Below are positions 17,517-26,191 of a stretch of 64,000 bases of DNA, one piece after another. The number at the start of each line of letters is the position of its first letter. Within the stretch, counting starts at the first letter, position 1. The notes beneath the pieces are model-generated. The model worked only from the letters and a program-made list of their open reading frames with translations, was not told the origin of the DNA and ran no database searches. The stretch lies in contig NZ_CP115671.1 of the NCBI RefSeq assembly GCF_027886425.1, forward strand, positions 2,108,001-2,172,000. The letters run 5' to 3'. This DNA comes from Brevundimonas vesicularis (GTDB lineage Bacteria; Pseudomonadota; Alphaproteobacteria; Caulobacterales; Caulobacteraceae). The position numbers and the translations under genes were made by a program.

Positions 17517-19762
17517 TCGGCCTTGGGTTCGGCCCGCTTGCCGATCGTGCGGTCCAGGAAGTCGAGATAGGTGCGCCATTGTTGCAGTTGCCTCGGATCG
17601 CCGCGGACGCCGTGCCGCTGGCCGGGATAGAGCATCATCTCGAACGGCACGCTCTTGGCCTGCAAGGCGTCGATGACGCGCGTCGCATTGCCGAAGATGA
17701 CGTTGTCGTCGGCCATGCCGTGCAGCAGCAGCAGCCGCCCCGTCATGTCATCCAGTCGCGGCAGGACGTCGGTGGCGGCATAGCCTTCCGGATTGGCCTG
17801 GGGCGTGGACATATACCGTTCGGTATAGTGGGTGTCGTACAGGCTCCATTCCGTCGGCGCCGCGCCCGCCAGCGCCGAGGCCAGGCCGGCGTCCTTGTCG
17901 GTCAGGGTCAGCAGGCTGAGGAAGCCGCCGAAGCTCCAGCCCATCACCGCGATATGGTCGGCATCGACGTAAGGCAGGGTCTTCAGCCATTGCGCGGCCT
18001 GGGCCTGATCCTCGACGGCCGGAATGCCCAGACGGCGATAGATGCTGGTCTCGAACGCCTGCGACCGATCACCCTCTCCGCGATTGTCGACGCGGAAAAC
18101 GATGTAGCCCGCCTCGGTCAGCAGTTGGTTGGTCAGGGGCTGCCAGCTCTTCTGCACGCCCGCCCCGGTGCCGGGGCCGCCATAGACCTGCATCACCACC
18201 GGATACTTCTTGGACAGATCGAAATCGGGCGGCGTGGTCATGCGCCAGACCAGGGTCTGGCCGTGGCTCTGCATCGTGCCGAACTCAGGGGCGCGCAGGC
18301 GCGAGACGTACGGGGCGAACGGATGGCTGGCGTCGAGCTTGTTCTCTTCGATCCAGCGTACGCGCGTGCCGTCAATGCGGTATAGCGCCGACTGCGTCGG
18401 GGTCGCCGGGTCCGAATAGTTGCCGACATAGGCCGTCGCCGGCGCGTTCACGGACACCGTCCACCAGCCGCCGCCCGGCGTCACCGCGACAGGATCGACC
18501 GTGCGGTTCAGATTGGCGCGGAACATCTGCTGCTCGATCGGCAGTTCCTTGCCATCGCGCATCGAGGCGGTGAAATAGACGTCGCCGGTCTGCTCGTTGA
18601 CGCCGTCCAGGTGCTTGACCGGATAATCGCCGCGCGTGATGGCCCGCAGGCGACGCCCGTTGCGGTCGTACAGATACAGGTGCCGCCAGCCCGAATCCTC
18701 ATTGGACCAGATGAACCGGCCGTCAGACAGGACGCGGAAGTCGTCGTTCAGATCGACCCAGGCCTGCGCCTTCTGGCTCAGGATCACGCGTGACGCGCCG
18801 GTCGTCGGATCGACGCTCAGCAGGTCCAGTGTCTTCTGGTCGCGCGATTGACGCTGGACATACAGGGTCTTGCCATCGCCGGACCAGTTCACCCGCGCCA
18901 GATAGATGTCGGTGTTGGATCCCAGGTCCACCTTGACCCGTCCGCCGCCCTGCAGGTCGCGCACGTACAGTTCGACCACCGCATTGGGTCGCCCCGCGCG
19001 AGGATAGCGCTGCTCGACCATCGTCGCGCCGTCGCCGGTGATCTCGAAGCGCGGCACGATATCGACCGGGCTTTCGTCCACGCGCGTCATGGCGATGTAG
19101 CGCTCGTCGGGGCTCCACCAGTATCCGGTGTCGCGATCCATCTCCTCCTGGGCGATGAACTCGGCCGTGGCCCAGGTGATCAGACCCGCGCCGTCGTCGG
19201 TGATCGGCGTCTCCTTGCCGCTCGCCAGATCATAGACGACCAGATTCTGATCGCGGACATAGGAGACATAGCTGCCCTTCGGCGACACCTTGGCGTCGAT
19301 CTCGTCAGCCGGCGTCTCGGTCAGGCGGCGCACCTTGCCGTCCGCCCGGTTCGCCAGGAAGATGTCGCCTTCCAGCGGCGCCAGGATGTAGCGGCCCTGC
19401 TGGTCCCACGAATATTCGACCACGCCGCGCGCGCTGATCCGCATCCGCTCGCGCCGGGCCTTTTCGGCCTCCGACAGTTCGCCGGCGTCGGGCACCAGCG
19501 CCCGTGCGTCGATCAGCTTGTAGGGCTCTCCCTCGCCCGTCGGCGCGGCCCACAGGTCCTGCACATCCACATTGTCCTCGCGCGAGCGCAGGAAGGCGAC
19601 CAACTGGCCGTCCGGCGACAGGCTGACCCCCTTGGCCACCGGCCCGTTCAGGCTGGGGCTGGAAAAGACCCGCTCGGGCGTCAGGATGTTGGAGGGCGTC
19701 TCCTGCGCAAGGGCCGAACTGGCGGACAGGAGGATGGTCGAGGCGAGAAGAAGGGTGCGCAT
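17513..19762 (-). CDS. S9 family peptidase, dipeptidyl peptidase IV type
   Basis: This 749-residue periplasmic serine peptidase has signal peptide MRTLLLASTILLSASSALAQ. An N-terminal beta-propeller (DPP IV N-terminal domain; repeated SPDGQLVAF, DQQGRYILAP, SPKGSYVSYV) precedes the alpha/beta-hydrolase domain. The triad is S610 (GWSFGGF), D685 (GMADDNV) and H717 (QRHGVRG). The EE pair in FIAQEEMDRDTGYWWSPDE corresponds to the substrate N-terminus clamp of DPP IV. Activity on Xaa-Pro dipeptides is likely. The stop overlaps the start of the amidase gene. Confidence 0.94.
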   Translation of the reverse strand: MRTLLLASTILLSASSALAQETPSNILTPERVFSSPSLNGPVAKGVSLSPDGQLVAFLRSREDNVDVQDLWAAPTGEGEPYKLIDARALVPDAGELSEAEKARRERMRISARGVVEYSWDQQGRYILAPLEGDIFLANRADGKVRRLTETPADEIDAKVSPKGSYVSYVRDQNLVVYDLASGKETPITDDGAGLITWATAEFIAQEEMDRDTGYWWSPDERYIAMTRVDESPVDIVPRFEITGDGATMVEQRYPRAGRPNAVVELYVRDLQGGGRVKVDLGSNTDIYLARVNWSGDGKTLYVQRQSRDQKTLDLLSVDPTTGASRVILSQKAQAWVDLNDDFRVLSDGRFIWSNEDSGWRHLYLYDRNGRRLRAITRGDYPVKHLDGVNEQTGDVYFTASMRDGKELPIEQQMFRANLNRTVDPVAVTPGGGWWTVSVNAPATAYVGNYSDPATPTQSALYRIDGTRVRWIEENKLDASHPFAPYVSRLRAPEFGTMQSHGQTLVWRMTTPPDFDLSKKYPVVMQVYGGPGTGAGVQKSWQPLTNQLLTEAGYIVFRVDNRGEGDRSQAFETSIYRRLGIPAVEDQAQAAQWLKTLPYVDADHIAVMGWSFGGFLSLLTLTDKDAGLASALAGAAPTEWSLYDTHYTERYMSTPQANPEGYAATDVLPRLDDMTGRLLLLHGMADDNVIFGNATRVIDALQAKSVPFEMMLYPGQRHGVRGDPRQLQQWRTYLDFLDRTIGKRAEPKAD

Positions 19763-19871
19763 GGGTCGGGACGCTAGCGGTGCTTCTGCAAGCCGTCACG
19801 AGGAAATGTCGTCGCCGGGTGAAAGGCTTGTCCTTCCCTGCGAGGGGTTCTCAGATTAGAGAGACGGCACG

Positions 19872-20687
19872 ATGACAGACGCCGCCCTCTCCCCCGCCCC
19901 CGTGAAAGCCAGTCCGTTTAACGAGCTGGAGGTTCTGTGGGTGCGCCACTGGACCGACAGCCTGTTCAGCTTCGGCGTCAAACGGCCCGAGGACTTCCGC
20001 TTCCGCTCGGGCGAGTTCGTGATGATCGGCCTGCCGGGCGAAGATGGCGGAAAGCCCGTCCTGCGCGCCTATTCCATCGCCAGCCCCTGCTGGGCCGAGG
20101 AGTTGGAGTTCTTCTCCATCAAGGTCGCCGACGGCCCCCTGACCTCGCGCCTGCAGAAGATCCAGCCCGGCGACACCGTCCTGATGGGCAAGAAGCCGAC
20201 CGGCACCCTGGTCCTGGACGCCCTGACCGGCGGCGAGCGCCTGTTCCTGATCGGCACGGGAACGGGTCTTGCGCCCTGGCTCAGCGTCGCGCGAGACCCA
20301 GAGACCTATTCCCGCTTCGGCCATGTCTATGTGATCCACACGGTCCGCAGCGTCGCCGACCTGGCCTATCGCGACTTCTTCACGCGGGAAATTCACGACG
20401 ACCCCCTGATCGGCGACGAGGCCAAGGCCCAGCTGACCTATTACCCCACCGTGACCCGTGAGGATTTCCAAACCCCCGGCCGGATCACCGACCGCATCAA
20501 GTCCGGCGACTTCTTCCGCGACCTGGGCCTGCCCGAGGGCTTCAACCCCGCCCGCGACCGCGCCATGCTGTGCGGCTCCATGGCCATGATCAAGGAAGCC
20601 GGCGAACTGCTGGAGACCTATGGGCTGAAGGAAGGCTCCAACGCCGAACCGGCGGACTATGTGCTGGAGCGGGCCTTCGTCGGTTGA
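19872..20687 (+). CDS. fpr: Ferredoxin--NADP reductase
   Basis: This 271-residue FAD enzyme moves electrons between NADPH and ferredoxin or flavodoxin, often in redox defence. The FAD-binding RAYSIASP, isoalloxazine-adjacent segment and NADP-binding GTGTGLAPWLS are present. It ends LERAFVG, where bacterial subclass I FNRs carry a C-terminal aromatic-containing tail near the flavin. Length and motifs fit the Azotobacter/Rhodobacter type. It is divergent from the DPP4-type peptidase gene. GAGAGACGG lies before the ATG. Confidence 0.93.
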   Translation: MTDAALSPAPVKASPFNELEVLWVRHWTDSLFSFGVKRPEDFRFRSGEFVMIGLPGEDGGKPVLRAYSIASPCWAEELEFFSIKVADGPLTSRLQKIQPGDTVLMGKKPTGTLVLDALTGGERLFLIGTGTGLAPWLSVARDPETYSRFGHVYVIHTVRSVADLAYRDFFTREIHDDPLIGDEAKAQLTYYPTVTREDFQTPGRITDRIKSGDFFRDLGLPEGFNPARDRAMLCGSMAMIKEAGELLETYGLKEGSNAEPADYVLERAFVG

Positions 20688-20727
20688 CGGCCTTGGCTTG
20701 GGCGGCCTGACCCGCTAACCCGACGCC

Positions 20728-21060
20728 ATGTCAAAGCCTGCCCTAGTCGCCGTCGACGCGCGCGTCGATCCCGCCGAATGCCAGTCGATGGCCGAGGTCC
20801 GCCAGGGCGTCGACGCCCTGGACCGCGCCCTGGTCGCCCTGCTGGCCGAGCGCCAGCGCTACATGGACGCCGCCGCCCGCATCAAACCCGACCGCGACGC
20901 CGTCTTCGACCAGGCCCGGATCGACGACGTGGTCGCCAAGGTTCTGGTCTCGGCCGAGGCCCACGATCTGTCGCCCGACATCGCCGAACCCGTCTGGCGC
21001 CTGCTCATCGACCGCTGCATCGCCCACGAGTTCGCGACCTACGACCGCACGCGCAGCTGA
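20728..21060 (+). CDS. AroQ-type chorismate mutase family protein
   Basis: This 110-residue all-helical protein has the AroQ pattern: EVRQGVDALDRALVALLAERQRYMDAAARIK followed by DQARIDDVVAKV and a C-terminal helix with WRLLIDRCIAHEF. It should convert chorismate to prephenate for Phe/Tyr synthesis. The short form is close to isochorismate pyruvate-lyase/PchB-like mutases, but no siderophore genes are nearby, so the housekeeping role is preferred. The gene follows fpr by 40 bases and may be co-transcribed. Confidence 0.85.
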   Translation: MSKPALVAVDARVDPAECQSMAEVRQGVDALDRALVALLAERQRYMDAAARIKPDRDAVFDQARIDDVVAKVLVSAEAHDLSPDIAEPVWRLLIDRCIAHEFATYDRTRS

Positions 21061-21075
21061 ACGCGACAAGCCCGA

Positions 21076-21429
21076 CTAGGTCTTGAGGCTTCTCAGCATG
21101 ATTTCGTGCCGATAGGCCGCGACATCAGCCAAGGCCGTCGCCAGCGCATCGCGCACCCGCTCAACCGCCGGCGCGGCCAGCTTCTGATCCACCGCTTCCG
21201 CCTCGGCGCAGATCGCCGCCAGGTCTCGCGCGCCGATGCCCGCCGCCGCGCCTCGGATCGTATGGACCCCGTCGCGCCAGCCCTCGACCTTGGGATCCAG
21301 CATGACGGACCACAGGCCGGCCTGATTGACGAACAGGCCCAGCACCTCCTCATTGATGGCGTCGTCCCCGCCCGTCATGCCGTTCAGCACGGCGAAATCG
21401 ACGGCGCCCGTCAGATCGCGCAACGCCAT
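21076..21429 (-). CDS. Stand-alone Hpt (histidine phosphotransfer) domain protein
   Basis: This 117-residue helical protein has the Hpt core HTIRGAAAGIGARDLAAICAEAE, with phospho-accepting H56. It would relay phosphate between a hybrid kinase and a response regulator. The start MALRDLTG overlaps the stop of the upstream amino acid permease gene as TGATG, so the two are translationally coupled. That is an odd pairing for an Hpt protein. No cognate kinase is adjacent. It differs from ChpT, which is a larger pseudokinase-like dimer. Confidence 0.83.
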   Translation of the reverse strand: MALRDLTGAVDFAVLNGMTGGDDAINEEVLGLFVNQAGLWSVMLDPKVEGWRDGVHTIRGAAAGIGARDLAAICAEAEAVDQKLAAPAVERVRDALATALADVAAYRHEIMLRSLKT

Positions 21430-22841
21430 CAGGCCGCCGTCTCCTCGCCCTTGGCAAGGCGGGAGTTCCGCGAGGACCACAGCAGATAGATCGCCACGCC
21501 GACCACGTTCCAGACCACGAAGCCGATCTGCGTCACCGGCTTCAGGCTCAGGAAGAAGACCAGGCAGCCGATCACGCTGACCGCTCCAACCACCGGCCAC
21601 AGCGGCGCCTTGAACACCCGCTTGCGACCCGGCTCGCGGATGCGCAGTACGATCAGGCAAACCCCGACCGAGCAGAAGGCCGCCAGCGTCCCGGCGTTGG
21701 CCAGAGACGCCAGTTCGTCCAGCGGCAGCAGCCCCGCCAGGATCGCCACGACGATGGCGGTGAACACGGTCACCACCGCCGGCACGCCCCGGCTCGACAC
21801 CTTGGCCAGGCGGCGCGGCAACAGGCCGTCGCGCGCCATGCCCAGGAAGATGCGGCTCTGGCCGAACAGGAAGGCCAGCAGGACAGTCGGAAGCGCGATC
21901 ACCGCCGCCGCCGCAATCCACTGGGCCGCCGTCCCCTGTCCCATCTGGCGCAGGATCAGGGCCAGCGGCTCGGGACTGCTGGCGAAGGTTGCCACCGGCC
22001 GCGCACCGATGGCCGCGGCCGCGACGACCAGATACAGCGCCGTGCAGATGAGCATGGAGCCGACGATGCCGATGGCCAGGTCACGCTCGGGCTTCTTGGT
22101 CTCTTCCGCCGCCGTCGAAATGGCGTCGAAACCATAGAAGGCGAAGAAGATGATCGCCGCCGCCGCCATCACCCCCGTCTGGACGAATGGCGCGCCGAAC
22201 CCATTGGGCATGAAGGGCGTGAAATGCTCGGGCTTGAAGGCCGGCAGGGCGATGGCCACGAACACCACCAGCGCCGCGATCTTGATCAGGACCAGCACCG
22301 CGTTCAGTGTCGCGCTTTCCTTGGTGCCCAGCAGAAGCAGGCCCGTCACCACCCCGATGATGGCCACGGCCGGCAGGTTGATGATGCCCCCCGCATGCGG
22401 CCCGGCGACCAGCGCCGTCGGCAGATCGATCCCCAGCCCGCTCAAAAAACCGACCGCATAGCCGGACCAGCCCACCGCCACGGCGCTGACGACTAGCGAA
22501 TATTCCAGGATCAGGCTCCACCCCACGACCCAGGCGATCAGCTCGCCCAACACGGCGTAGGAATAGGTGTAGGCGCTGCCCGCCGTCGGCATCATGGTCG
22601 ACAGCTCGGCATAGGCAAGAGCCGCGCAGGCGCAGACCAGTCCCGCAAGGCCAAAGCTGATCAACACGGCCGGGCCCGCCAACCCCGCCCCGACCCCGAT
22701 CAGCGTCAGGATGCCGGTGCCGACGATGGCCCCCACGCCCAGGGCCAGCAGGTGTGGCCAGCTCAACGTCGGCTTCAGCCGCGGTCCGTCGTGCGGCGCC
22801 ATCATGGTGTCGATCGATCGACGCCGGTTCCAGAAGGCCAT
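21429..22841 (-). CDS. APC family amino acid permease
   Basis: This 470-residue inner-membrane transporter has about twelve hydrophobic segments. The APC start GVGAIVGTGILTLIGVGAGLAGPAV holds the substrate-carboxylate binding GxG loop. FFAFYGFDAISTAAEETKKPERDL is the conserved segment of the CAT/YfnA subgroup of cationic and general amino acid permeases. The start MAFWNRRRS (22841) has GGGGAG upstream; the longer frame lacks one. The downstream Hpt gene overlaps by one base. Confidence 0.9.
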   Translation of the reverse strand: MAFWNRRRSIDTMMAPHDGPRLKPTLSWPHLLALGVGAIVGTGILTLIGVGAGLAGPAVLISFGLAGLVCACAALAYAELSTMMPTAGSAYTYSYAVLGELIAWVVGWSLILEYSLVVSAVAVGWSGYAVGFLSGLGIDLPTALVAGPHAGGIINLPAVAIIGVVTGLLLLGTKESATLNAVLVLIKIAALVVFVAIALPAFKPEHFTPFMPNGFGAPFVQTGVMAAAAIIFFAFYGFDAISTAAEETKKPERDLAIGIVGSMLICTALYLVVAAAAIGARPVATFASSPEPLALILRQMGQGTAAQWIAAAAVIALPTVLLAFLFGQSRIFLGMARDGLLPRRLAKVSSRGVPAVVTVFTAIVVAILAGLLPLDELASLANAGTLAAFCSVGVCLIVLRIREPGRKRVFKAPLWPVVGAVSVIGCLVFFLSLKPVTQIGFVVWNVVGVAIYLLWSSRNSRLAKGEETAA

Positions 22842-22995
22842 GATGCTCGCTCCCCCGCCGCTTGCCGCGACTGATTCCACGGGGACCATACTCCGTCGCA
22901 GAAAGTTTGCGAAAGCGCTTGCCAACCCCCGAACCGCTGGGTAGTAGGAGCGCCCTTCGGCAAGGCCTCGCCTCCGAAGACGCAGACGATCGGTC

Positions 22996-23071
<76 letters not shown>

Positions 23072-23159
23072 TCGTCTTCCTCTAGCTTCCCAACAGCCTC
23101 TTGGATTTCGCGCGGCGTGGCTTAAATGCCGATGCCTGCCGCTGAACGGAATCCGACCT

Positions 23160-24542
23160 ATGGCCGACTACGACTACGACCTTTTCGTCATCGGCGCCGG
23201 TTCGGGCGGGGTGCGGGCGGCGCGGCTGACGGCGCTGGATGGCAAGAAGGTCGCGGTCGCCGAGGAATATCGGGTCGGCGGCACCTGCGTCATCCGTGGC
23301 TGCGTGCCTAAGAAGTTCATGGTCATGGCGTCCGAGGTCAGCCACGCGCTCGAGATCGCCGAGGGCTACGGCTGGTCGTTCGACAATGCGAAGTTCGACT
23401 GGCCCACCTTCCTTGAAGCCAAGGATGTCGAGATCGCGCGCCTGTCCGGGATTTATGCCGCCAATCTGGGCAAGGCCGGGGTCGAACTGGTCCACGGCCG
23501 CGCGGTTCTGCAAGACGCCCACACGGTCGAGATCGTCGGCAAGGATCGCACAATCACCGCCGAGAAAATCCTGATCGCCACGGGCGGCCGCCCCTGGAAG
23601 CCGGACGAACTGCCGGGGATCGAGCACGCCATCACGTCCGAAGAAGCCTTCCACCTTCCGGAACTGCCCAAGCGTATCCTGATCGCAGGCGGCGGCTATA
23701 TCGCGGTGGAGTTCGCCGGCATCTTCGCGGGGCTGGGCGTGGAGACAACCCTGATCTATCGCGGCCCCAACATCCTGCGCGGCTTCGACGACGATGTGCG
23801 CGCGCACCTGGCCGGAGAGATCGAAAAGCGCGGCATCAAGGTCATTCTGGGCTGCCAGCACGAGAAGATCGAAAAGACTGACACCGGTCTGGTCAACCAC
23901 CTCGAAAACGGCATGAAGCTGGAGACGGACGTCGTCATGTTCGCCACCGGCCGCATCCCTTACGTCAAGGATCTGGGATTGGAGAGCGCAGGGGTCGATC
24001 TGAATGAGGCCGGCGCCATCAAGGTCGATCCCCATTCCAGGACGACGGCGGACAACATCTGGGCCATCGGCGACGTCACCGACCGGATGAACCTGACGCC
24101 CGTCGCCATCCGCGAAGCCGTCGCCTTCCATCAGACGGTCTATCGCGACAATCCCCAGCACTTCGACTACGAGGCCGTGGCCACCGCCGTCTTCAGCCAG
24201 CCGCCGGTCGGGGTCGTGGGCCTCAGCGAGGCCGAGGCACGTCGCTCCTGCTCCAACGGCGTCGATGTCTATGTCACCCGGTTCCGGCCGATGAAATACG
24301 CCTTCACCGGCTCGGATGAGCGGGTGCTGATGAAGCTGGTGGTCGATGCCGACAGCCAGCGGGTGGTCGGCGTCCATATCGTCGGCCCCGACAGCCCCGA
24401 GATGATTCAGTTGGCCGCCATCGCGGTAAAAGCCGGCTTGACCAAGGCGCAGTGGGACGCCACTTGCGCCGTCCACCCGACCATGGCGGAAGAGCTGGTC
24501 ACGCTGAAGGAGAAGCAGTCGGGCGCGACCTCGGCCGGCTGA
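23160..24542 (+). CDS. gor: Glutathione-disulfide reductase
   Basis: This 460-residue homodimeric flavoenzyme reduces GSSG with NADPH. The FAD-binding GAGSGGVRAARL, redox disulphide C43-C48 (GGTCVIRGCVPKK), NADPH domain GGGYIAVEFAG with a basic patch, second FAD motif AIGDVTDRMNLTPVAI and the catalytic C-terminal H439 (HPTMAEE) are all present. This form is typical of plant and proteobacterial GORs. It is not in an operon: tRNA-Lys lies upstream and a convergent esterase 9 bases downstream. Confidence 0.96.
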   Translation: MADYDYDLFVIGAGSGGVRAARLTALDGKKVAVAEEYRVGGTCVIRGCVPKKFMVMASEVSHALEIAEGYGWSFDNAKFDWPTFLEAKDVEIARLSGIYAANLGKAGVELVHGRAVLQDAHTVEIVGKDRTITAEKILIATGGRPWKPDELPGIEHAITSEEAFHLPELPKRILIAGGGYIAVEFAGIFAGLGVETTLIYRGPNILRGFDDDVRAHLAGEIEKRGIKVILGCQHEKIEKTDTGLVNHLENGMKLETDVVMFATGRIPYVKDLGLESAGVDLNEAGAIKVDPHSRTTADNIWAIGDVTDRMNLTPVAIREAVAFHQTVYRDNPQHFDYEAVATAVFSQPPVGVVGLSEAEARRSCSNGVDVYVTRFRPMKYAFTGSDERVLMKLVVDADSQRVVGVHIVGPDSPEMIQLAAIAVKAGLTKAQWDATCAVHPTMAEELVTLKEKQSGATSAG

Positions 24543-24551
24543 CGCTTGCCC

Positions 24552-26072
24552 TCAGGGCCTGGGCCGCTCGCGGAACCGTTCCAGCAGGTCTAGCCTGGCG
24601 CTGAAGGGCACGGGCGTCACGGCCGGTCCCCGATTGCCGAAGTTCATCAGCCGGGTGTCCACACGGGTAGCCGCAGACCAGCGCGGCCGCCCGACGCCGT
24701 TGGGATCGCCCGAGCGCGCGAAGGCGGTCCAGTAGCCCATCATGGCCTCCGACGCCTTCCGGTCCCGATCCTCGACCGGATACGGCAGGGTGTTCAACGT
24801 GCCGAACACATAGGGCCGCTCGATCGCATGGGTCGCGCCGCCATGCGGCTCCGGATTCTGCGGCGACGAGATATCGAACCGATAGAGCCAGGCCGGATGG
24901 CCCGCCTTGGCATGCAGCCGCGCCAGCATCCGGGCCGGCTCGGAGAACACCAGATCCGTGATCGCCAGCTTGTCGAACGCCTCCAGCCCGCCATAGGCCT
25001 GGACGGCGTCGGCGCGCTCGAGCCAAGTCATGTCGTCGTCGATCTGACCATAGCCGTTGCGATCCGTGGGCCGCATCCACCAGAACTCGGCGCTGTTGCT
25101 GCCGATGATGAAGGGCACCGGGGCCTGACGCCCCGCCTTGAAGGCCGCCTCTACCGTGGACGGCACGACCCGCCCGTCGATCAGCGTCAGGTCGCCGTTG
25201 GCGAAGACCGGAGGCGGCGTCAGGAACAGATCGGCCGGCGCCGCGCGCAAATCCGCCGCCGTTCGCAATCCCGCGCCATAGGCCCAGACCTCGCCGCGCT
25301 CCCGCGCGGAGGGCGCGCCATAGGCGCCCTTACGGTCCAGCGGCGTCTGCAACTCCCGCCCCAGGCCGGACTGAACGATCGCCCGATCGAACAGACCGCG
25401 CGCCGGCGGAGAAATCATCAGCCGCGTGACGATAGCCCCGCCCGCCGATTCGCCGAAGATGGTCACGTTCCTGGGGTCGCCGCCAAAGGCCGCGATATTG
25501 GCGCGCACCCATTTCAGCGCCGCCGTCACGTCCATCAGACCGTAGTTGCCAGCCGCCTCGCCTGCCGGCCGCTCGGCCGCCAGCGCCGGATGATCGAAGA
25601 AGCCCAGCCGCCCCAGTCGATAGTTCAGCGTCACCACGACCATGCCGCGCTTGGCCAGGTTCGTTCCGTCATACAGCGGCGCGGTTCCCGACCCGTTCAC
25701 CAGGCCGCCGCCGTGGATCCAGACCATGACCGGCGCGGGCTGAGCCGCGCTGATGGGCCGCCAGACATTCAGGTTCAGACAGTCCTCGCTCATCGGCAAG
25801 GGACCGACGCCGGGGTCGCCGTTCGGGGGCGCCTGGATGCACAGCGGACCGTAGGCCGAGGCGTCGCGCTGGCCCTGCCAGGTCGGCGCGGGACCGGGCG
25901 GTCGCCAACGCCGCTCCGCCGTCGGCGGCGCGGCATAGGGAATGTTCTTGAACGCCGCCACATCGGCATCCGCGCGTCCGTTCAGGACGCCTTGCTGAAT
26001 GCGGACGGTAGGCTGGTCGGCTGCGGGCGCCATCATGAGCGAGAGGGTGGCGAAAACGCCGGCGATTGTCAT
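24552..26072 (-). CDS. Type-B carboxylesterase/lipase family protein
   Basis: This 506-residue secreted alpha/beta hydrolase has signal peptide MTIAGVFATLSLMMAPAAD. Type-B signatures are EDCLNLNVWRP and the nucleophile elbow FGESAGG with S209; the oxyanion loop WIHGGG is at 119-123. The Glu and His partners lie further on (the SNSAEFWW and EPHGGATH regions are candidates). It should hydrolyse carboxylic esters in the periplasm or outside. The ATG at 26072 is chosen over a GTG two codons upstream; neither has a good ribosome-binding site. Confidence 0.9.
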   Translation of the reverse strand: MTIAGVFATLSLMMAPAADQPTVRIQQGVLNGRADADVAAFKNIPYAAPPTAERRWRPPGPAPTWQGQRDASAYGPLCIQAPPNGDPGVGPLPMSEDCLNLNVWRPISAAQPAPVMVWIHGGGLVNGSGTAPLYDGTNLAKRGMVVVTLNYRLGRLGFFDHPALAAERPAGEAAGNYGLMDVTAALKWVRANIAAFGGDPRNVTIFGESAGGAIVTRLMISPPARGLFDRAIVQSGLGRELQTPLDRKGAYGAPSARERGEVWAYGAGLRTAADLRAAPADLFLTPPPVFANGDLTLIDGRVVPSTVEAAFKAGRQAPVPFIIGSNSAEFWWMRPTDRNGYGQIDDDMTWLERADAVQAYGGLEAFDKLAITDLVFSEPARMLARLHAKAGHPAWLYRFDISSPQNPEPHGGATHAIERPYVFGTLNTLPYPVEDRDRKASEAMMGYWTAFARSGDPNGVGRPRWSAATRVDTRLMNFGNRGPAVTPVPFSARLDLLERFRERPRP

Positions 26073-26141
26073 GCGCACTGATTAGCAAATTACAGCGGCG
26101 CGCCAATCATCTTGCGATCACAGATCACGACACACGGTGAG

Positions 26142-26166
26142 AGAACCGATTTCAATGTGGCGCGTT
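26142..26166 (+). promoter_or_regulatory. Sigma-EcfG-like promoter for the HWE kinase operon
   Basis: AGAAC (26142-26146), 16 bases, CGTT (26163-26166), 25 bases before the kinase start. One base differs from GGAAC-N16-CGTT. Confidence 0.45.
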
Positions 26167-26191
26167 ATCGCCAAGCTGTGCGGGGTAGGCG

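Noticed and set aside
24499..25080. 193-codon frame within the carboxylesterase gene in another phase
   Set aside because: Overlapping shadow frame, Arg/Gly-rich, without start signals.
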